The position numbers and the translations under genes are program-made. The notes beneath the pieces were generated by a model that saw only the letters and a list, made by a program, of their open reading frames with translations, was not told the DNA's origin and did no database searches. From positions 770,001 through 834,000 of the forward strand of contig NC_013159.1 of NCBI RefSeq assembly GCF_000023865.1: DNA of 64,000 nt, in the 5' to 3' direction. The stretch is from Saccharomonospora viridis DSM 43017. Lineage in GTDB: Bacteria; Actinomycetota; Actinomycetes; Mycobacteriales; Pseudonocardiaceae. This document shows, one piece after another, positions 1 to 9,654 of this stretch; the stretch's first letter is position 1; each line of letters starts with the position of its first letter.

Positions 1-2023
<2,023 letters not shown>

Positions 2024-2099
2024 ACAAAGGTGCTACGCACCCACTCTGCAACTCTGAAACACCACACCCCCACAACACCGGGCTGGTTGTTTCACAGAG

Positions 2100-2217
2100 T
2101 TTCGGTGGTTATAGCGGCGGGGACACGCCCGGTCCCATTCCGAACCCGGAAGCTAAGCCCGCCAGCGCCGATGGTACTGCACCCCCACGGGTGTGGGAGA
2201 GTAGGACACCGCCGAAC
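2100..2217 (+). rRNA. 5S ribosomal RNA
   Basis: It follows the 23S gene after about 75 bases, as in a standard rrn operon. It begins ttcggtggttatagcggcgg and contains the universal ggtcccattccgaacccgga segment. The closing gtaggacaccgccgaac pairs with the 5' end. Ends are accurate to one or two bases. Confidence 0.96.
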
Positions 2218-2230
2218 ACAAACCACACAG

Positions 2231-2265
2231 AAAAGGGACCCGGTAACCGGGTCCCTTTTCTTTTT
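2231..2265 (+). terminator. rrn operon intrinsic terminator
   Basis: A perfect 14-bp inverted repeat (aaaagggacccggt and accgggtccctttt) separated by one base is followed by ctttttt-like sequence. It sits 14 bases after 5S rRNA and has a proper U-tract, which is rare among the hairpins in this window. Confidence 0.93.
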
Positions 2266-2312
2266 GCGCATGGCATTCTGTCGAAGCCGTGTCGAGCCGT
2301 AAGCTGAGATGC

Positions 2313-3074
2313 GTGAGCACATCTCGTCTCCTGGTTATCCAGCCGGATGCAGCCGATCCACCGGGACCGCTCGGTGAATGGTTCGTCGACGCCGGTGCTG
2401 AACTCGATGTTCGACTGATGCCGGACGCGGGGTTGCCCGACACCCTCGACGACTACGGCGGTGTCGTCTGCCTCGGCGGTGGGATGAACGCCGAAGAGGA
2501 CACCCGGCATCCGTGGTTGGCGGCTGTCCGGTCGCTACTCGGTAAGGCTGTCGCCGCTGACAAACCGACCCTGTGCGTATGTTTGGGCGCCCAGTTGCTG
2601 GCGGTCGCTGCAGGGGGACGTGTCACGCCGGGCCACGACGGCCCGGAGGTCGGTCCCGCGTTGGTGATGAAAAAGGACGCGGCGGCAGGGGATCCACTGT
2701 GGGCTGACCTTCCTTTACTGCCGGATGTGCTGCAATTCCACTCCGACGAAATCGCACAACTTCCGCCGGGAGCCGTGCTGCTGGCGTCATCGCCGCGTTA
2801 TCCGCATCAGGCATTTCGGATCGGACGCCGGGTTTATGGAATTCAATTCCACATCGAGACCACGCCGGAAGTGGTGTTGCGGTGGGCGGCGACGTCCAAG
2901 TCGAAAGCGGAGGCCATTCAGCGGAATGCATTCGACGAAGAGACTCTGATACGTCTTCACGCCGATATCGCAGAAGCCTGGCGTCCGTTCGCGCGTCGAT
3001 TCGTCGACCTCGTTGCCGGTCGAATCGAACCCGCGAAATCCACACCTTCGTCATTGCCGATCATCAATGGCTGA
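2313..3074 (+). CDS. type 1 glutamine amidotransferase
   Basis: A 253-residue class I glutamine amidotransferase domain of the GMP-synthase-like family, a cytosolic enzyme that hydrolyses glutamine or a related gamma-glutamyl amide. The nucleophile elbow is CVCLGAQ, near residue 90. The His-Glu pair is in GIQFHIETTP, near residue 187. No synthetase domain is fused to it, so the acceptor is unknown. GTG at 2313 is chosen because it gives MSTSRLLVIQPD, where the flavodoxin-like fold begins; an in-frame GTG at 2289 would add eight unconserved-looking residues. The stop overlaps the glnE start by eight bases, so the two are probably translationally coupled, which suggests a link to nitrogen metabolism (inference). 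Confidence 0.85.
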   Translation: MSTSRLLVIQPDAADPPGPLGEWFVDAGAELDVRLMPDAGLPDTLDDYGGVVCLGGGMNAEEDTRHPWLAAVRSLLGKAVAADKPTLCVCLGAQLLAVAAGGRVTPGHDGPEVGPALVMKKDAAAGDPLWADLPLLPDVLQFHSDEIAQLPPGAVLLASSPRYPHQAFRIGRRVYGIQFHIETTPEVVLRWAATSKSKAEAIQRNAFDEETLIRLHADIAEAWRPFARRFVDLVAGRIEPAKSTPSSLPIING

Positions 3075-6039
3075 ACGCGATCGACCCGCCGCGTCGGTTG
3101 CCCGCTACGGCTTCACAGACCGTCGGGCGCAGGACATGCTGCGCGCGGTGGGATGGTGGACCGACGATGGACCGTCGGACACCGCGGCCGACGTGTTGGG
3201 AGCACTCGCCCGCACACCCGATCCGGACCTGGCGTTGCATAGCGTGGATCGGCTGCGAACCGTCGACGAGGAGTCGTGGCAAGAGATCAACGACACGCTC
3301 CGCACGAACACAGCTTTCCGGGCCCGGCTATTGGGGGTACTCGGTTACTCCACCGTCCTCGGAGATCTGTTGGCGAGCAGGCCGGGGCAGTGGCGTCGCC
3401 TCGTACCGGCCTCTTTGACCGCGACGCGGGACTACGAATCACGCCTTGCGGAGGCAGTGTCGTCCGAAGGTGACGTGCTGACCGGCCCCACCGCGGTGCG
3501 CTCGTTGCGCATGGCATACCGAGAACTGCTGCTGGAAATCGCCGCCGAAGACCTCGCGCACGTGGTGGAGTCGGAACTCCCCCGACCGTCGCTGACCGAT
3601 GTCACCCGTGCGTTGACGGAACTGGCCGAGGCGGCCCTTCGGGCAGGACTGCTGATCGCACAACGCGAGGTGGGGCACAGTGCCGACGGGACGCTCGCGA
3701 TCATCGCCATGGGCAAATGCGGCGCCCGGGAACTCAACTACGTCAGTGACGTGGACGTCGTGTTCGTCGGAGGAGACGACATCCCCGTGGCCACGCGTCT
3801 TGCGACCGCGCTGATGCGAATAGTGGGGCAATCGTGCTTCGAACTCGACGCCGCATTGCGACCCGAGGGTAAAGCCGGCGCGTTGGTGCGGTCGTTGGAC
3901 AGCTACGAGTCGTACTACACCAGGTGGGCGCGTACCTGGGAATTCCAGGCACTGCTCAAAGCAAGACCGGTGGCGGGGGACGTCGAGCTCGGGCAACGTT
4001 ACGCCGAGCTCATCGCGCCCATGGTCTGGTCGGCGGCCGAGCGGGATGATTTCGTGGTCGACGTGCAGCGGATGCGCCGTCGAGTCGAACGACACGTGCC
4101 CGTGGAGATCGTCGACCGCGAGCTCAAACTCGGACGCGGAGGACTGCGTGACGTCGAATTCGCCGTGCAGCTGTTGCAGCTCGTACATGGGCGTGTCGAC
4201 ACCACTTTGCGTTCCCCATCCACTGTGGATGCCCTGGAAGCCTTGGGAGTGGGGGGATATGTGGGGCGAGTCGACGCCGCGGAGTTGCGCGAATCGTACG
4301 AATTCCTGCGCACCGTGGAACATCGGTTGCAATTGAGGGGATTGCGTCGCACCCACTTGTTCCCCGAACAGGACGATGTGGAACGACTGCGATGGCTCGC
4401 ACGCGCCTGCGCCATACGACCGGCGAAGGGGAAACCGGAAAACGAGATTCTGACCTCCGAGTTCCGCAGGCACGTACGGCGCATCCGCAGACTGCACGAA
4501 AAACTGTTCTACCGCCCCTTGTTGGAGGCGGTGTCGAAGGTCCCGACCGAGGCTTTGCGGCTTACGACCGAACAGGCGGCCAGCAGGCTCGCCGCGCTCG
4601 GATACCTCGCGCCGGACGGTGCGTTGCGGCATATCCAAGCGTTGACGTCGGGGGTGTCCCGGCGAGCGGCGATCCAGAAGACACTGCTACCCGTCCTACT
4701 GGATCTACTCGCTGACACACCCGATGCCGACGGAGGGTTGCTGGCGTATCGGCGCGTATCCGAAGCGCTGGCCGACACCCCCTGGTACCTGCGAGTGCTC
4801 AGAGACGAGGCCGCGGTCGTGGAACGCCTCGCCACGATACTCGGCATGTCGCGACTGGTGCCGGACCTTCTGGTGAGAGCACCGGAAGTGCTGCGACTGC
4901 TGGGGAATCGGGAGGAGTTGGCGGGGAAGTCCGTCGAGGAGGCGGCGCGATCGCTACGTATCGCCTCGGACAGACAATCAGGACTGAAAGCCGCGGTGGC
5001 TACGGCACGGTCGTTGCGGCGGCACGAACTGCTGCGGGTGGCGTGTGCGGACCTGCTGGGACTGATGGACGTGAACGCGGTCTGTGTGGCGTTGTCGTCG
5101 GTGTGGACCGCGGTACTGCAGGTTGCGCTGTCAGCGGCGATCAGACAGCGCACAACGGACACGGGCAGTGAGCACGCGCGGATCGCGGTGATCGGCATGG
5201 GGCGTCTCGGAGGTGAGGAACTCGGTTACGGGTCCGATGCGGACGTGCTGTTCGTGTGCGAACCCGTGAACGGCGCCACCAATGAAGAAGCCGTCAAGTT
5301 CGCCACCGCCGTGGCCGAGGCGGTACGGGGAACCCTCGGGGCCCCGAGCCAGGACCCGCCGTTGGTGGTGGACACCGATCTCCGACCGGAGGGACGCAGT
5401 GGACCTTTGGTGCGCACGCTTGATTCCTACCGCGCCTATTACGCGCGATGGGGGATGGCATGGGAGGCGCAGGCACTGCTGCGCGCCCGCGTGGTAGCGG
5501 GTGACGACGATCTCGGCGCCAGATTCATCGACATCGTGAACCCACTGCGTTATCCCGAGGGTGGACTGTCCACGGAGAAAACGCGGGAGATCAGGCGGAT
5601 CAAGGCACGGGTGGAGACCGAACGGCTGCCACGGAGCGCCGATCCCACGACACACACCAAATTCGGTAGGGGCGGCCTCGCCGACGTGGAATGGACAGTA
5701 CAGCTGTGGCAGCTGTGGCATGCCCATGAGATCGCCGAACTGCGGACCACCTCAACGCTCGCTGCGTTACGAGCTCTCGCGAACGCCGAGCTGGTGGACA
5801 GCGACGACGTCGACGCATTGGCGCGAGCCTGGGAACTGGCCACCCGTGCCCGCAACATCACGATGCTCGTCAAAGGCAAGCCATCGGACCAGCTTCCGAC
5901 GTCAGGCAGGGAACTGGCGGCGGTGGCGCGTGCGTTCGGCTATTCCGCCGACGACGACCCCGGCGAATTCCTCGACAATTACCGTCGCGTGACCCGTCGC
6001 GCTCACGCCGTGGCTCAACGGTTGTTCTACGAGTCATGA
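3067..6039 (+). CDS. glnE: bifunctional glutamine synthetase adenylyltransferase / adenylyl-removing enzyme
   Basis: A 990-residue protein of the usual GlnE size. It attaches AMP to a tyrosine of glutamine synthetase to inactivate it and removes it by phosphorolysis. Two nucleotidyltransferase domains are visible: the first with GKCGARELNYVSDVDVVFV near residues 215-235, the second with GMGRLGGEELGYGSDADVLF near 710-730. Each has the G(K/M)xGxxELxYxSDxD signature with paired metal-binding aspartates. GRGGLRDVEF and GRGGLADVEW repeat in the downstream helical parts. ATG at 3067 overlaps the amidotransferase stop. The target enzyme GlnA lies on the opposite strand about 680 bases downstream and keeps its modifiable tyrosine. 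Confidence 0.97.
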   Translation: MAERDRPAASVARYGFTDRRAQDMLRAVGWWTDDGPSDTAADVLGALARTPDPDLALHSVDRLRTVDEESWQEINDTLRTNTAFRARLLGVLGYSTVLGDLLASRPGQWRRLVPASLTATRDYESRLAEAVSSEGDVLTGPTAVRSLRMAYRELLLEIAAEDLAHVVESELPRPSLTDVTRALTELAEAALRAGLLIAQREVGHSADGTLAIIAMGKCGARELNYVSDVDVVFVGGDDIPVATRLATALMRIVGQSCFELDAALRPEGKAGALVRSLDSYESYYTRWARTWEFQALLKARPVAGDVELGQRYAELIAPMVWSAAERDDFVVDVQRMRRRVERHVPVEIVDRELKLGRGGLRDVEFAVQLLQLVHGRVDTTLRSPSTVDALEALGVGGYVGRVDAAELRESYEFLRTVEHRLQLRGLRRTHLFPEQDDVERLRWLARACAIRPAKGKPENEILTSEFRRHVRRIRRLHEKLFYRPLLEAVSKVPTEALRLTTEQAASRLAALGYLAPDGALRHIQALTSGVSRRAAIQKTLLPVLLDLLADTPDADGGLLAYRRVSEALADTPWYLRVLRDEAAVVERLATILGMSRLVPDLLVRAPEVLRLLGNREELAGKSVEEAARSLRIASDRQSGLKAAVATARSLRRHELLRVACADLLGLMDVNAVCVALSSVWTAVLQVALSAAIRQRTTDTGSEHARIAVIGMGRLGGEELGYGSDADVLFVCEPVNGATNEEAVKFATAVAEAVRGTLGAPSQDPPLVVDTDLRPEGRSGPLVRTLDSYRAYYARWGMAWEAQALLRARVVAGDDDLGARFIDIVNPLRYPEGGLSTEKTREIRRIKARVETERLPRSADPTTHTKFGRGGLADVEWTVQLWQLWHAHEIAELRTTSTLAALRALANAELVDSDDVDALARAWELATRARNITMLVKGKPSDQLPTSGRELAAVARAFGYSADDDPGEFLDNYRRVTRRAHAVAQRLFYES

Positions 6040-6088
6040 TCGTCACCGATCGGGGACGGTGAACCCGAGTTCGTCCTATGGTGGTGTG

Positions 6089-6553
6089 GTGAGTCAGCAG
6101 GAGCCGTTTCGAGTCCGTATCAAGGTCCGCCATTACGAGCTGGACAGCCTCGGTCATGTGAACCACGCCGTGTACCACCAATACGGTGAGGTCGCCCGAC
6201 TGGAATTATTCGAACAGGCCGGTGGCATGGAAAAAGGCTTGGTCGAAAGCGGGATATCCCCCGTCCTGCTGGAGTCTCACATCGTCTACCGACGTGAGCT
6301 GCGCGCGGGCGATGTGGTCGACGTCTCCTGTCGGGCCACATTCGGCGAGGGCAAGGTCTTCTGGATGCACAACGAGATCGTCAAGCTCGACGGCACACTC
6401 TCGGCCGAGATCAAGTGCACGCTCGGACTGATGGATCTGACCAAACGCAAACTGGTTCCGGAGCCCCGCAGGCTGATCGAGGAAGCGGGTCTCGACCTCG
6501 ACGTGCTCTGCGGCACGGCCGGTGTCCCACAGGACAGCCTTCCGACTCGGTGA
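6089..6553 (+). CDS. acyl-CoA thioesterase, 4HBT/FadM-like hotdog fold
   Basis: About 154 residues with a single hotdog domain. The N-terminal motif YELDSLGHVNHAVYHQYGE contains the conserved D-x-x-G-H-V-N-N-type signature of 4-hydroxybenzoyl-CoA thioesterase-like enzymes, with the aspartate near residue 19 as probable catalytic residue. It presumably hydrolyses acyl-CoA esters in the cytosol; the substrate cannot be read from sequence. GTG at 6089 (MSQQEPFRV) is preferred over an in-frame GTG at 6059. It lies 49 bases after glnE on the same strand and may be co-transcribed. Confidence 0.8.
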   Translation: MSQQEPFRVRIKVRHYELDSLGHVNHAVYHQYGEVARLELFEQAGGMEKGLVESGISPVLLESHIVYRRELRAGDVVDVSCRATFGEGKVFWMHNEIVKLDGTLSAEIKCTLGLMDLTKRKLVPEPRRLIEEAGLDLDVLCGTAGVPQDSLPTR

Positions 6554-6555
6554 AA

Positions 6556-6590
6556 GTCCGTATCACCGCATAGAGCAGGGTGATACGGAC
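6556..6590 (+). terminator. hairpin downstream of the thioesterase gene
   Basis: A perfect 12-bp stem (gtccgtatcacc and ggtgatacggac) with an 11-base loop starts two bases after the stop codon. There is no U-tract, as is common for actinobacterial terminators. It could also stop transcription arriving from glnA on the other strand. Confidence 0.65.
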
Positions 6591-6648
6591 AGAAGCCGGG
6601 ATCTTCCCGTCCCACTCGCCCACGCATCGTTTCTCGAGTGAGCGCCGC

Positions 6649-6680
6649 GCGGCCCACTCGGTCAGGGACCGGTGGGCCGC
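6649..6680 (-). terminator. hairpin downstream of glnA
   Basis: A 9-bp outer stem (gcggcccac and gtgggccgc), one bulged base and a 5-bp inner stem (cggtc and gaccg) around a three-base loop, ending about 38 bases beyond the glnA stop. No U-tract. Together with the hairpin at 6556-6590 it separates two convergent transcription units. Confidence 0.55.
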
Positions 6681-6717
6681 TGTCGGTGCCTGTTTGCCAC
6701 AGTGTCGGATCAGTCCG

Positions 6718-8142
6718 TCACACGTCGTAGTACAGGGCGAATTCGTAGGGGTGGGGGCGCAGTCGCAGCGCTTCGATCTCGTTCTCCCGCTTGTACGAGA
6801 TCCACGTCTCGATCACATCCGACGTGAACACGCCGCCTTCCAGCAGGAAGTCGTGGTTGGATTCCAGCGCGTCGAGCGCGGTACCCAGGTCGCCCGGCAC
6901 CAGCTTGACGTTCTTGGCCTCCTCGGGGGGCAACTCGTAGAGGTCCTTGTCGATGGGTTCCGGCGGCTCGATCTTGTTCTTGATGCCGTCGAGACCGGCC
7001 ATCACCATCGCCGCGAACGCCAGATACGGGTTCCCCGACGAATCAGGACAACGGAACTCGATGCGCTTGGCCTTCGCATTGCTGCCGGTGATCGGGATAC
7101 GAACACAGGCCGAGCGGTTCCGTTGTGAATACACCAGGCTCACCGGCGCCTCGTAGCCCGGCACCAACCGGCGATAGGAATTGATCGTCGGGTTGGTGAA
7201 CGCCAGCAGACTCGGCGCGTGCGTCAGAATGCCACCGATGTAGTACCGAGCCGTGTCCGACAAGCCCGCATAGCCGGACTCGTCGTAGAACAACGGTTCC
7301 CCGTCCTTCCACAGGGACTGATGGCAGTGCATACCGGAGCCGTTGTCCCCGAACAACGGTTTCGGCATGAAGGTCGCGGTTTTACCCGCGGCGAAAGCCG
7401 TGTTCTTGACGATGTACTTGAACAGTTGCAGATCGTCGGCCGCGTGCAACAGAGTGTTGAACTTGTAGTTGATCTCGGTTTGTCCTGCGGTGCCCACCTC
7501 GTGGTGAGCGCGTTCCAGGACGAACCCTGATTCGATCAGGGTTCGCGAGATGTCGTCGCGCAGATCGGCGTAGTGGTCCACCGGAGGCACCGGGAAATAG
7601 CCACCCTTGAATTTGGTCTTGTAGCCCTTGTTCCCGCCTTCCTCCTCCCGGCCGGTGTTCCACCAGCCTTCGATCGAGTCGATCTCGTGGAAGGCCGCGT
7701 GCTCGGAGTAGTCGAAGCGCACCGAGTCGAAGATGTAGAACTCCGCTTCGGCGCCGAAGAACGCCGTGTCGGCGATACCGGTCTCGGCGATGTACTGCTC
7801 GGCCTTACGCGCGATGTTCCGTGGGTCGCGGCTGTACGGCTCCCGGGTGAACGGGTCGTGCACGAAGAAGTTCAGCGACAGCGTCTTGTGTTTGCGGAAC
7901 GGATCGATACGGGCGGTGGCGGGGTCGGGAAGCAACAGCATGTCGGACTCGTGGATCAATTGGAAGCCACGGATCGACGACCCGTCGAACGCGAGTCCCT
8001 CCTCGAACACGTCCGCGTCAAGCGTCGACGCGGGGACGGTGAAGTGCTGCATGACGCCCGGCAGGTCACAAAACCTCACGTCGACAAACTGCACGCCCTC
8101 GTCCGTGATCAGACGGAGGACATCGTCTGGAGTGGTGGACAC
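6718..8142 (-). CDS. glnA: type I glutamine synthetase
   Basis: A 474-residue GSI enzyme that makes glutamine from glutamate, ammonia and ATP in the cytosol as a dodecamer. The beta-grasp N-terminal part has [14 protein letters not shown] and FDGSSIRGF. The catalytic domain has [21 protein letters not shown] and [10 protein letters not shown]. The adenylylation loop contains [12 protein letters not shown] with the modifiable tyrosine at about residue 402, marking it as the GlnE-regulated GSI-beta type. The GTG start at 8142 follows aaggag with eight-base spacing. A GlnR-type operator lies about 75 bases upstream. Control is therefore predicted at both transcription and enzyme modification. 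Confidence 0.98.
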   Translation of the reverse strand: MSTTPDDVLRLITDEGVQFVDVRFCDLPGVMQHFTVPASTLDADVFEEGLAFDGSSIRGFQLIHESDMLLLPDPATARIDPFRKHKTLSLNFFVHDPFTREPYSRDPRNIARKAEQYIAETGIADTAFFGAEAEFYIFDSVRFDYSEHAAFHEIDSIEGWWNTGREEEGGNKGYKTKFKGGYFPVPPVDHYADLRDDISRTLIESGFVLERAHHEVGTAGQTEINYKFNTLLHAADDLQLFKYIVKNTAFAAGKTATFMPKPLFGDNGSGMHCHQSLWKDGEPLFYDESGYAGLSDTARYYIGGILTHAPSLLAFTNPTINSYRRLVPGYEAPVSLVYSQRNRSACVRIPITGSNAKAKRIEFRCPDSSGNPYLAFAAMVMAGLDGIKNKIEPPEPIDKDLYELPPEEAKNVKLVPGDLGTALDALESNHDFLLEGGVFTSDVIETWISYKRENEIEALRLRPHPYEFALYYDV

Positions 8143-8217
8143 CTGGGTGGCTCCTTCATAGTCGGTGCCGGCGGCAGTGTTTTCGTCGCTCTCGTCGGTT
8201 TACGGTAAAAGTGCGGT

Positions 8218-8255
8218 GTTGCCCGACCGTCACCCCGGTGTTTCACGCATGTTAA
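8218..8255 (-). promoter_or_regulatory. GlnR-type four-element operator upstream of glnA
   Basis: Read on the minus strand the site is ttaac-n6-gaaac-n6-gtgac-n6-gcaac. The published actinobacterial GlnR pattern is gTnAc-n6-GaAAc-n6-gTnAc-n6-GaAAc. Two elements match exactly, and the other two match at four of five positions each. All three six-base spacers are exact. It lies 76 bases upstream of the glnA start, and a TAnnnT hexamer (taccgt on the minus strand, 8202-8207) is well placed as a -10. Binding itself is inferred. Confidence 0.75.
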
Positions 8256-8337
8256 CTGGCCCGGGGCTTGCGAGGTCCTGACACCATTGAGTTGACCAGG
8301 GCGAACAGGACGAACGCACGACGAATACCCTGGACGA

Positions 8338-8820
8338 GTGGCACGATGGACCGGTGAATGGCTGTCAACACTCTCGTCCGGGGAGGCGACCACAGGCGAG
8401 CCGTCGCGCTGGCCGGGCGAACGTCTCGGACTGCCCGAACACGGGCCGAACGCCGTCGCGGGACAGGGACGGCGACTGCTGGCCTTGGTGGTCGACCTGG
8501 TCGTCGCATCGCTTTTGACGGCGATCTTCACACGCCCCGACTACTCCGACGTGGCCAGCATGCAAGGCCACAACCTCTGGTCGTTGGCGGGGTGGGCCGT
8601 CATCACGGTGGTGCCCGTGGCGTTCTCCGGATTCACCCCCGGGATGGCGTTGACGGGTATCCGCGTGGCGCGGCTCGACGGGCGCGCGGTCGTGGGACTG
8701 TGGCGGGCGGTGCTGCGGTGTGCGCTGACTTTCTTCATCATCCCCGCCGCTGTGCGCAACGCCGACGGACGTGGCTGGCACGACAGGCTCACCAACACCG
8801 TTGTCGTCACGATGCGGTGA
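8338..8820 (+). CDS. RDD family membrane protein
   Basis: 160 residues. The conserved signature is RRLLALVVDLVVASLL near residue 45, matching the R-x(4)-D-D-type first helix of RDD proteins. Two or three further hydrophobic segments follow (WAVITVVPVAF and RCALTFFIIPAAV), and PGMALTGIRVARLDG is typical between helices. It ends with the usual WHDRLTNTVVV motif. It is an inner-membrane protein of unknown role. The same neighbourhood (glnA, RDD protein, DUF4191 protein) is, as I recall, conserved in mycobacteria. Confidence 0.85.
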   Translation: MARWTGEWLSTLSSGEATTGEPSRWPGERLGLPEHGPNAVAGQGRRLLALVVDLVVASLLTAIFTRPDYSDVASMQGHNLWSLAGWAVITVVPVAFSGFTPGMALTGIRVARLDGRAVVGLWRAVLRCALTFFIIPAAVRNADGRGWHDRLTNTVVVTMR

Positions 8821-8859
8821 CAGTCGGTCATGCCGGCTGTACGTCGACGTTGACCGTCC

Positions 8860-9588
8860 TCAGCGACGCCGGATGGTGCGCTGCAGGTTCCGCATCTTGG
8901 CGCCCTGCGGTATCGGCCCCTTCGGCATGGCCGCGCCCCGGTTGCCCAACGCCGCGAGCTTGGTCTCGAGCGCGTCGACCTCCCGGCCCCTGAGGTTGCG
9001 GGGGAGCTTCATGAGGTAGCCCTGCAACTTCCGCAGCGGCACCTGGCCCTCACCCGTACCCACGATCACGTCGTAGATCGGGGTGTCACCCACGAGCCGT
9101 GCGATGCGCTTCTTCTCCTGCGCGAGCAGGTTCTTCACCCGGTGCGGCGCGCCCTCACCCACGAGGATGATGCCGGGCCCACCCAGCACACGGTGCACGG
9201 CGTCGAGCTGTGTCGTCGCGGCGACGGTCTGTGTCACGCGCCAGCGGCCACGCAGGTTGTCCAGCGCCCAGGCGGCCGCGCCGGGTTGTCCCTCGGCCTT
9301 CGTGTACACCGTCTTCTGCACCCGACGGCCGAACACGATCACGGCGGCGAGCAGGCCCAACATGATGCCGATGGGCAACAGCCACCACTGGATGCCCATG
9401 AGCCAACCCAGGCCGAAGACCGCGCCGGCCACGACGAGGAACCACCCCAGCATCCAGGGGATGAGAGCCTTGTCCTCCTTGCGTTGCATCGAGAACGCTT
9501 GGAAGATCTGCGCCCGCCTCGCCTTCTTGGCTGCGCGCTTCTCCTGCTTGGCCTGCTTGGCAGCTTCCTTGTCCTGCTTTCCCGCCAT
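8860..9588 (-). CDS. DUF4191 family membrane protein
   Basis: 242 residues, taking ATG at 9588 (MAGKQDKEAAKQ) rather than an upstream in-frame start at 9669 that would run into the divergent uvrD2 promoter. It begins with a highly charged Lys/Ala segment (residues 1-30). Two adjacent transmembrane helices follow (about 45-95), then a soluble C-terminal domain with GGPGIILVGEG and LRKLQGYLMKLPRNL. The family is actinobacterial and of unknown function. It is divergent from uvrD2, leaving about 66 bases for both promoters. Confidence 0.85.
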   Translation of the reverse strand: MAGKQDKEAAKQAKQEKRAAKKARRAQIFQAFSMQRKEDKALIPWMLGWFLVVAGAVFGLGWLMGIQWWLLPIGIMLGLLAAVIVFGRRVQKTVYTKAEGQPGAAAWALDNLRGRWRVTQTVAATTQLDAVHRVLGGPGIILVGEGAPHRVKNLLAQEKKRIARLVGDTPIYDVIVGTGEGQVPLRKLQGYLMKLPRNLRGREVDALETKLAALGNRGAAMPKGPIPQGAKMRNLQRTIRRR

Positions 9589-9654
9589 AATCACCCAGGA
9601 TACGGGCGTCCGGGTGGGCGTCGGTCCGTCGGTCCCCTCTGCGAGGATGCGGGA

